In this document: positions 58,524 to 64,000 of the stretch, piece after piece
Layout: every line of letters begins with the position of its first letter
Position numbering within the stretch: the stretch's first letter is position 1
Origin: Pseudomonas alcaliphila JAB1
GTDB lineage: Bacteria; Pseudomonadota; Gammaproteobacteria; Pseudomonadales; Pseudomonadaceae
NCBI RefSeq assembly: GCF_001941865.1
Contig: NZ_CP016162.1
Location: 3,037,501 to 3,101,500 of the forward strand
Length of the DNA: 64,000 nucleotides
Direction: 5' to 3'
The notes under the pieces: generated by a model
Databases searched by the model: none
What the model saw: the letters and a program-made list of their open reading frames with translations, nothing else
What the model was told of the DNA's origin: nothing
Position numbers and translations under genes: made by a program

Positions 58524-58662
58524 GAGTCTGTTCACGATCTGGCGAGCTAGAGCGATACAAGGCAAAAACAAGCGAGGAAGCGGAGTGTACTTTTGTACAT
58601 GAGCATTCCGAGCTTGTTTTTAACGCAGTAGCGCCGACGCGCAGCAGATCGTGAACAGGCTC
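58524..58662. repeat. MITE-like imperfect palindrome of 139 bases
   Basis: Left end GAGTCTGTTCACGATCTGGC and right end (inverse of GAGCCTGTTCACGATCTGCT) pair over most of their length, as do GCAAAAACAAGCGAGG and GAGCTTGTTTTT in the interior. The whole can fold as one long hairpin. No ORF is inside. It looks like a dispersed non-autonomous element. Confidence 0.8.
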
Positions 58663-58670
58663 GAAAAGAA

Positions 58671-58692
58671 CGGGAGGCCCTTGGGCCTCCCG
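58671..58692 (-). terminator. Terminator of the porin gene
   Basis: CGGGAGGCCC / GGGCCTCCCG with a two-base loop, followed by TTCTTTTCG on the minus strand, 20 bases past the stop. Confidence 0.85.
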
Positions 58693-58712
58693 TCGTCTAC
58701 AAGCCGTGTGGC

Positions 58713-59897
58713 TTACCAGCTGAGCACCGCACCTACGGCGAAGGTGTCGGTATCCTCGTTCAAACCACTGCCGGCGGCGGCATCGATCTGGTACTGGTTG
58801 TACTCGGCGACCAGCTTGAGGTTGTCGTTGATGGTGCGGAAGTAGGCGATGCCGCGGGTCTCGTAGTCCGCCGCCACGCCCAGGCCGTTGCCGTCGTCCT
58901 CGGTCTTGCCGTAGGACAGCGCCACACGGTTCTTGCCCCAGGTGTAGGAGCCCTGCAGCAGGTAGCCGTCGCTGTCGATGTCACGCAGGGTCGGCTCGCC
59001 CAGGTTGTTGGTGAAGAACGGGTTGATGCCCTTGGCCTGGAAACCCGAGCCGGTCAGCGACAGACCACCGAATTTGGCCTGCACGCCATAGCCAAGGCCC
59101 TTGGAGGTGACCTTGTCGACGGTGTCGTCGGTGTTCTCGGAGGTCTGGTAGGCGCCGTTGACCCAGGTGTAGATGGTCGAGCCGCCCAGATCGAACTGGT
59201 AGCTGACTTCCGATTCGAAGCGCGGGTTTTCCTGGTAGGCCTTGCCGGTGGCGCTGTCGTCGTTGGTGTCGACCGGGTCCATGATGCCGACCGCGACACG
59301 CAGGCCTTCGGCCAGATTGTTGTTGCGGTAGGTGATCTGCGAGGTCGGGAACGGGTATGGGTAACCGGTGCCGATGTTGCCGAAGGACACGCCATTGCCG
59401 TCCACCAGGCCAAGGGTGTCGGAGACGTTGCCGTACCCGGCCAGCAGCTCGTCGAGGAAGATGTTGGAGCGCGAGAACAGGCCGAAGTCCTTACCCACCA
59501 GCACCTCGCCCCACTCCGGGCTGGAGACGGTGCCGTAGAACTGGCGCACATCGATGGCGGTATCGGTGCCGTTGGTTTCGCTGTCGTTGATGGTGACCCA
59601 GAAGGACGAGCGGCCGGTCAGCTTCAGATCATCGATCTGCTTGCCGAAGTTGAAACCGATCCAGTTGGGCAGAAAGCCCATCTTCACCCGCGACTGGCGA
59701 CGGTCGAATTGCTCGCCGTCACGATCGACGTCGCTGTTGACGTAGAAGGCGTTGATGTAGCCGTCGGTGGAGAAAGTGGTGTCGTCCTTGTCGTACAGGA
59801 CGATCTCGGCGGCGGCCTGCTGCGCGGTCGCCAGAGCGACGGCGGTGGCCAGGGTCAGGGGCAGAAGTCGAGTGATGGCGATCTTGTTGTTGTGCAT
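58713..59897 (-). CDS. Outer-membrane porin
   Basis: The 394 aa protein has a signal peptide ending near Ala30 (QQAAAEIVLYDKDDTTFSTD) and a beta-rich body. It ends in GAVLSW, with an aromatic C-terminal residue needed for barrel insertion. It fits the general Gram-negative porin family of pseudomonads. Position beside the alcohol island suggests passage of small alcohols or related solutes, an inference. Single-gene unit with a terminator. Confidence 0.85.
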   Translation of the reverse strand: MHNNKIAITRLLPLTLATAVALATAQQAAAEIVLYDKDDTTFSTDGYINAFYVNSDVDRDGEQFDRRQSRVKMGFLPNWIGFNFGKQIDDLKLTGRSSFWVTINDSETNGTDTAIDVRQFYGTVSSPEWGEVLVGKDFGLFSRSNIFLDELLAGYGNVSDTLGLVDGNGVSFGNIGTGYPYPFPTSQITYRNNNLAEGLRVAVGIMDPVDTNDDSATGKAYQENPRFESEVSYQFDLGGSTIYTWVNGAYQTSENTDDTVDKVTSKGLGYGVQAKFGGLSLTGSGFQAKGINPFFTNNLGEPTLRDIDSDGYLLQGSYTWGKNRVALSYGKTEDDGNGLGVAADYETRGIAYFRTINDNLKLVAEYNQYQIDAAAGSGLNEDTDTFAVGAVLSW

Positions 59898-60356
59898 AAC
59901 GCTCTCCGCTTGAGTGGCGACCGCCAGGGCAGTCGTGTCGGAGGCGATTATCGAAAGCGGGTCCGGCGGGCCATACGCTGCCTTGGCCGCGATTCGCTGC
60001 TGCTTTGGCCGGGCGCTACCGTCGCGCTTCCGCCGACTCGCGACCGACCTGCTACCGGTAGCGGGAGAAAGGTATTAGTACCGGGCCAGCCCTAGGGCGT
60101 AGACATGCGCCAGTAACGAAGCGGCAGGCGTCGCGCACCGCAACGAACGGCGGCGGCGCGGCTGCACAAGGCTTCGCCCCAGGTCGGGGCTCCTACACAG
60201 CCACCAGACGCTGCCTCATCCTGTAGGAGCCGCGCCCCGCGGCGAATCGAAAGAACGCGGCAAAGCCAGAGCCTCGCACCGGACCGGGTCTCCTGCAGAA
60301 AAAGGGCGTTGGAAATTCGCGCGCAGTCGCGCAAAGAGCGCTGAAGAGAACGCAGC
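59898..60356. other. Porin upstream region with REP pair
   Basis: The 459-base spacer holds no gene I support. A family F pair (CTTCGCCCCAGGTCGGGGCT and inverted GTAGGAGCCGCGCCCCGCGG) lies at 60168-60245. GGTATTAGTACCGGG at 60071-60085 is a short palindrome with weak likeness to the island motif. Confidence 0.55.
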
Positions 60357-62741
60357 CTAGGCCGGCGACGGCGCTCCGCTGGCCAGTACGCGCCAGTCGC
60401 GGGCGCTTAGCAGTTGCTCATGAGCCTGGAGCAGATCGTTCGCGGTCAGGGCCACCAACGCTTGCTGCACCCGTTGCAGGTGCACCTCGGGCAAGCCTGC
60501 CAGATGCAGCTGCCATAGCTGCTCGGCACGCGGCAGATTGGCCTTGGCCGGGCTCAGCGCTGGCAGCAAGGCATCGCGATACCGCGACAAGGCCGTATCG
60601 TCCAGTGCTGCGAGCAACTGACGCTGCTCGCCCAGAAAGGCGCGGATATGCTCGAAGATCCCAGCCGCCTCGCACACCGGCGACTGCAGGGCAAACAACA
60701 GGCCCCGGCAACCCTCGACCTGACGGAAACCGGCGAACAGCGCGTAACCCAATTGCAGCTCGCCACGCAGGCGCTGGTAGAAGCGCCCCTGCAACACCTG
60801 GCCAAGCAGACGCCAGGCGGCCTCGGTACAGGCATCGCCGGCAGGCAAGGGACAGAACAGCAGCAACGCAGCATCCGTACCCGGCTGCACGACCTGCTGC
60901 CAGTCGATCCCGGTCTCGATGCGGGACGTTGGCGGCAGATCCGCCAGCGACTCGACAGCTGCGCACAGCTCGGCCAACTGTGCCTGTTCGCTCGCTCCGA
61001 GCCCGACACTCAGCCCCTCCAGCCGCGAGGCCTTGGGCAGCTCGCACAGCCGCGGCAAACGCTGCAGCAGCGCCCGCAACAGCATGCTCTGAGAAGCAGG
61101 TTCGACCGGTTGATCGAGCGCGGCCAACAGCAGCGGCACCAGCAAGGCACTGAAGGCCGGCAACAGCGGCGCCGGGCCGCACAATGAAAGGCTCCAGCCA
61201 GCAGCTTGCACGCTCAGCTGACAGGCGATGCCCAGCCGCTCACCACGCCAGCGCAGATCGGCGCTGCACGCCAGCAAGCCCGATTCGATGACAGCTGCAT
61301 CGCCTGAACAAGGGCCGCGCCAGTAAAGCGCAGCCGGCCCACCCTCGACCTGCCCCGGATGATGTCGCAGCGCGGCCAGTGGCAGAACGGCCGATGCCAT
61401 AGCAGTACCGGCCAGCAGCGGATCATCGTCGGGCAGCCGCCAATGGCGTCTCGGGAGTAGTGCTGGCGATGGCGTCGGCAGGGCCTGCAATGGCAAATCC
61501 AATCCGATTGCCGGCCACAGGGGCCGCGCCTGCTCGTCGCACTGCAGTTCGATCAGCCCCTCACCACAAGCCAGGCAAGCCAGCAAGGCATTCAGGTCGC
61601 GCAAGGTGTGGCTGTCGTCCTGAGCAGGCGATTGCAGTTCCCTGGCCGCCGCCAACGGGCTGAGCCCAAGCAACCTGAGCGCTGCTGCCTGCTGCTGGTG
61701 CTGCAGTCGCAATGACCAATCTGCATGGCCCTGCAGCTGCGCGGCCCAACTCTGCACGGCCGCGCGTAATGCAGCGCCCTGCTCCGCGGTGGCGCCAGGA
61801 ACGTCCAGGCGCAACAGGCATTGTCCCCGGTGCTGATATAGCACCCGCGCCTGCAACTGCCGGCACAATTGCAGCGCGCGCAGGCCGTCGAGCAAGCCGC
61901 CGGGCGCAGGGCCCTGCAAAGCATCCAGCAACAGATCCAACGACGCATTCAGGTGATGGGTGTCGAGCTGCACGGCAAGGCCCAGGTACACACCAGGGCT
62001 GCTGTGTTGCAGGTGCAGGCACGGCGCTCGCAGCGGCAGCAGGTCCAGCGGCGGAGCGGAACAGGCGTCGCCCTCGTCTACCGGCAACGTTCCAAGCAGC
62101 GCCTCGGCGATATCCAGCAGCTGCTCGGCCGGTTGTGGCCCAACCAGAGTCAGGCTCATATGCCGAGCCTGGTAGTGGCGCTGGTGATGATCACGCAGCG
62201 CCCGCTGAAATTCCGCAGACTCCACAACCAGCGTGCTGCGATCACCTGCCAGAAACGCGCCGCAGCGATGCCCGGCAGCGAGCGCCTGTCCCAGAGCATG
62301 ATCGATGCGACTGTCGGCATCCTGGCTGCGCGCTTGGTATTCAGCGTGCAACACCTCGCGCTCGCGCAGCTGCGCGTCGATCGCCAGCAACGGCTGGCAG
62401 AGCATATCCAGCAGACGCGTCAGCGCCGGCTGCAGCAACTCGACCAGTACCTCGCAGACGAAATCGGTGTGCCGCGCCTGAGTCGAGGCATTGACCAGCC
62501 CGCCATGACGCTGGACGAAGGCCATCAACCCCTGCTCGCCCGAGTAATCGCGGCTACCGAGAAACAGCAGATGTTCGAGAAAGTGCGCCAGCCCCGGATA
62601 GGCCGGCGGCTCGTCATGACTGCCGGCGGCCACACGCAGGCACAACCCCACCTCCTGCGCCCAGGGCTGTTGCTGCGCACGCAGCAGCGCACCATTGGCC
62701 AGGCGCCGAACAGGGGCAGAACGTGGAGCGTGCAGGGTCAT
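60357..62741 (-). CDS. pqqF: PqqF, zinc peptidase of PQQ biosynthesis
   Basis: The 794 aa M16 peptidase begins MTLHAPRSAPVRRL at 62741. The inverted zinc motif is His53-Phe-Leu-Glu56-His57 (LAHFLEHLLFLG). The C-terminal half is degenerate, as usual for PqqF. It cuts the cross-linked peptide out of PqqA. It is 32 kb from pqqA. The open frame extends to 63083, across the BCCT terminator, and is not used. Confidence 0.93.
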   Translation of the reverse strand: MTLHAPRSAPVRRLANGALLRAQQQPWAQEVGLCLRVAAGSHDEPPAYPGLAHFLEHLLFLGSRDYSGEQGLMAFVQRHGGLVNASTQARHTDFVCEVLVELLQPALTRLLDMLCQPLLAIDAQLREREVLHAEYQARSQDADSRIDHALGQALAAGHRCGAFLAGDRSTLVVESAEFQRALRDHHQRHYQARHMSLTLVGPQPAEQLLDIAEALLGTLPVDEGDACSAPPLDLLPLRAPCLHLQHSSPGVYLGLAVQLDTHHLNASLDLLLDALQGPAPGGLLDGLRALQLCRQLQARVLYQHRGQCLLRLDVPGATAEQGAALRAAVQSWAAQLQGHADWSLRLQHQQQAAALRLLGLSPLAAARELQSPAQDDSHTLRDLNALLACLACGEGLIELQCDEQARPLWPAIGLDLPLQALPTPSPALLPRRHWRLPDDDPLLAGTAMASAVLPLAALRHHPGQVEGGPAALYWRGPCSGDAAVIESGLLACSADLRWRGERLGIACQLSVQAAGWSLSLCGPAPLLPAFSALLVPLLLAALDQPVEPASQSMLLRALLQRLPRLCELPKASRLEGLSVGLGASEQAQLAELCAAVESLADLPPTSRIETGIDWQQVVQPGTDAALLLFCPLPAGDACTEAAWRLLGQVLQGRFYQRLRGELQLGYALFAGFRQVEGCRGLLFALQSPVCEAAGIFEHIRAFLGEQRQLLAALDDTALSRYRDALLPALSPAKANLPRAEQLWQLHLAGLPEVHLQRVQQALVALTANDLLQAHEQLLSARDWRVLASGAPSPA

Positions 62742-62860
62742 CGAGGGTTCTCTGGGCAGCCTAGCGTCCAGCTTCGACAACGAACCAGCGCCAGACAATG
62801 CTGCTTTCGGCTGGGTAAACCGCGCCTTTGGTCGTAAAAATGGCGCACGCAGAAACGCAA

Positions 62861-62898
62861 ACGCCCCGACACCAGCCTTGCGGCGAGTGTCGGGGCGT
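62861..62898 (-). terminator. Terminator of the BCCT transporter gene
   Basis: ACGCCCCGACAC / GTGTCGGGGCGT with a 14-base loop, followed by TTGCGTTTC on the minus strand, 14 bases past the stop. Confidence 0.8.
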
Positions 62899-62911
62899 AG
62901 ATTGGCAGATG

Positions 62912-64000
62912 TCAGTTGCGGCAGTCTTCGATCAGGCCTTTGACCAGACCAATCATCAGCAACAACATCAGCACCATGAACGGCAGGCCCATGGCCACAG
63001 CACCAGCCTGAATGCCCTTGAGCGCAGTATCGCCGCCAATCACGAACAACGTGACGGTCACCAACGCGATCATCACCAGCCACAGCACGCGCTGCACCGG
63101 CTGGGTGTCGGGGTCGCCACCGGCCGACAGGTTGTCGATCACCAGCGCACCGGAGTCCACCGACGTCACCATGAAGAACACCAACAAGGCGACCACCAGC
63201 AGCGAACCGATACCGGCCAGCGGCAGCATTTCCAGGAACTGGAAGATAGCCATGTTGACGTCACTGAGGCCTGCCGCCAGAGCACCGCTGCCGTCGATCA
63301 CCTGGGCGATGGCGCCGCCTCCAAAGGCAGAGAACCACAACAGAGTGACCACGGTCGGCGCCAGCATCACCATGCCCACCATCTGGCGCAGGGTGCGGCC
63401 CTTGGAAACGCGGGCGACGAAGATGCCCACCAGCGGGCCCCAGGTGCACCACCAGGCCCAATAGAACACCGTCCAGCCCTGGAACCAGTCCTGATCAGGA
63501 CGATCGATCCAGTTGCTCAGTGGCAGGAACATCTGACCGTAGTCGACCGCTGCGCTCAGGGTGTTGGAGAAGAACGCCATGCCGCCAATACCGACCGCGA
63601 CCAGCAGAAACAGCACCAACGCCAGCAGCATGTTGATGTTGCTCAGGACCTTGACCCCGGCATCCAGCCCCCGCCACAGCGAGAACGCTGCCAGACCAGT
63701 GACCGCGACGATGAACAGCAGCTGAAAGGCGAAGGTGTTCGGGGTGCCTAGTACGTGGGCAATACCGGCCGTGGCCTGCATCGCGCCCAGACCGAGGGAA
63801 GTGGCCAGGCCGAAGATGCTCAGCACCACGGTGAACACGTCGACCATCTGCCCCGGCAAGCCACGATGCCCACGCCCCAGCAGCGGCTGCAGACCGGAGC
63901 TGAGCGACAGTGGCAGGCCCTTGTTGTAGGAGAAGTACCCCACCACCAGCGCGCTGGTCAGGTAGATCGCCCAAGGGTGCAAGCCCCAGTGATACAGCGT
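62912..64000 (-). CDS. BCCT-family transporter (5' end beyond the window)
   Basis: About 362 C-terminal residues are visible and the frame is open to the right edge. Hydrophobic helices and the BCCT signature around WTVFYWAWWCTWGPLVGIFV, with YHWG near the edge, identify a betaine/carnitine/choline transporter. The substrate cannot be told from this part. Transport is probably sodium- or proton-coupled, as in the family. Confidence 0.9.
   Translation of the reverse strand, partial: TLYHWGLHPWAIYLTSALVVGYFSYNKGLPLSLSSGLQPLLGRGHRGLPGQMVDVFTVVLSIFGLATSLGLGAMQATAGIAHVLGTPNTFAFQLLFIVAVTGLAAFSLWRGLDAGVKVLSNINMLLALVLFLLVAVGIGGMAFFSNTLSAAVDYGQMFLPLSNWIDRPDQDWFQGWTVFYWAWWCTWGPLVGIFVARVSKGRTLRQMVGMVMLAPTVVTLLWFSAFGGGAIAQVIDGSGALAAGLSDVNMAIFQFLEMLPLAGIGSLLVVALLVFFMVTSVDSGALVIDNLSAGGDPDTQPVQRVLWLVMIALVTVTLFVIGGDTALKGIQAGAVAMGLPFMVLMLLLMIGLVKGLIEDCRN

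Overview
The window is a stretch of gamma-proteobacterial chromosome that reads as Pseudomonas. GC is high and codon use is typical. Gene orders match Pseudomonas: thrS-infC-rpmI-rplT-pheS-pheT-ihfA-merR, the PA2776/PA2778/PA2779 set, and the exa/ped/pqq/erc/era ethanol-oxidation locus. Abundant REP/REPIN repeats point to the P. mendocina/P. oleovorans/P. alcaligenes side of the genus; this species-level guess is inference, since no 16S gene is present.

Layout. (1) 1-8684, minus: recC-recB-recD, an operon with ATGA overlaps; recD runs off the left edge. (2) 8846-9919: a ComEA-like helix-hairpin-helix protein, a decayed stretch with a frameshifted HipA N-terminus, and tRNA-Pro(GGG). (3) 9995-17763, minus: the translation operon thrS-infC-rpmI-rplT-pheS-pheT-ihfA-merR, with infC starting at AUU, preceded by tRNA-Val(GAC). 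(4) 17947-20628: a PauB3-like polyamine oxidoreductase and the PA2778/PA2779 pair. (5) 20709-58499: a PQQ-dependent alcohol oxidation island of about 38 kb. (6) 58524-64000: a MITE-like palindrome, a porin, pqqF and the 3' part of a BCCT transporter.

How the island works together. pqqA, B, C, D, E and H plus the distant pqqF make the cofactor PQQ. Two periplasmic quinoprotein alcohol dehydrogenases use it. One (31095-32870) carries the Asp-Phe-Asp signature of lanthanide enzymes (PedH type). The other (37534-39396) has Asp-Phe-Ser, typical of calcium enzymes (ExaA/PedE type). Cytochrome c550 (exaB/pedF) takes the electrons and the aldehyde dehydrogenase ExaC removes the aldehyde. Accessory genes are a SoxYZ-like carrier, a metallo-hydrolase, two periplasmic binding proteins, a beta-propeller, a CXXCW protein, an ABC exporter, a pentapeptide protein, a DUF2231-like membrane protein and a sorbosone-dehydrogenase-like lipoprotein. 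Regulators include EraS/EraR (PedS2/PedR2), ErbR (PedR1), the hybrid kinases ErcS and ErcS'/NahK, ErcA, and the nitric-oxide sensor NosP. A TTGGTA-centred motif recurs upstream of at least eight transcription units of this island.

The intergenic DNA of the island is crowded with several REP/REPIN families, and one RAYT transposase gene lies among them. Two REP copies sit in frame inside coding regions (pqqH and an ABC ATPase gene). Two tandem amplifications each copied the 3' end of an adjacent gene along with repeats.
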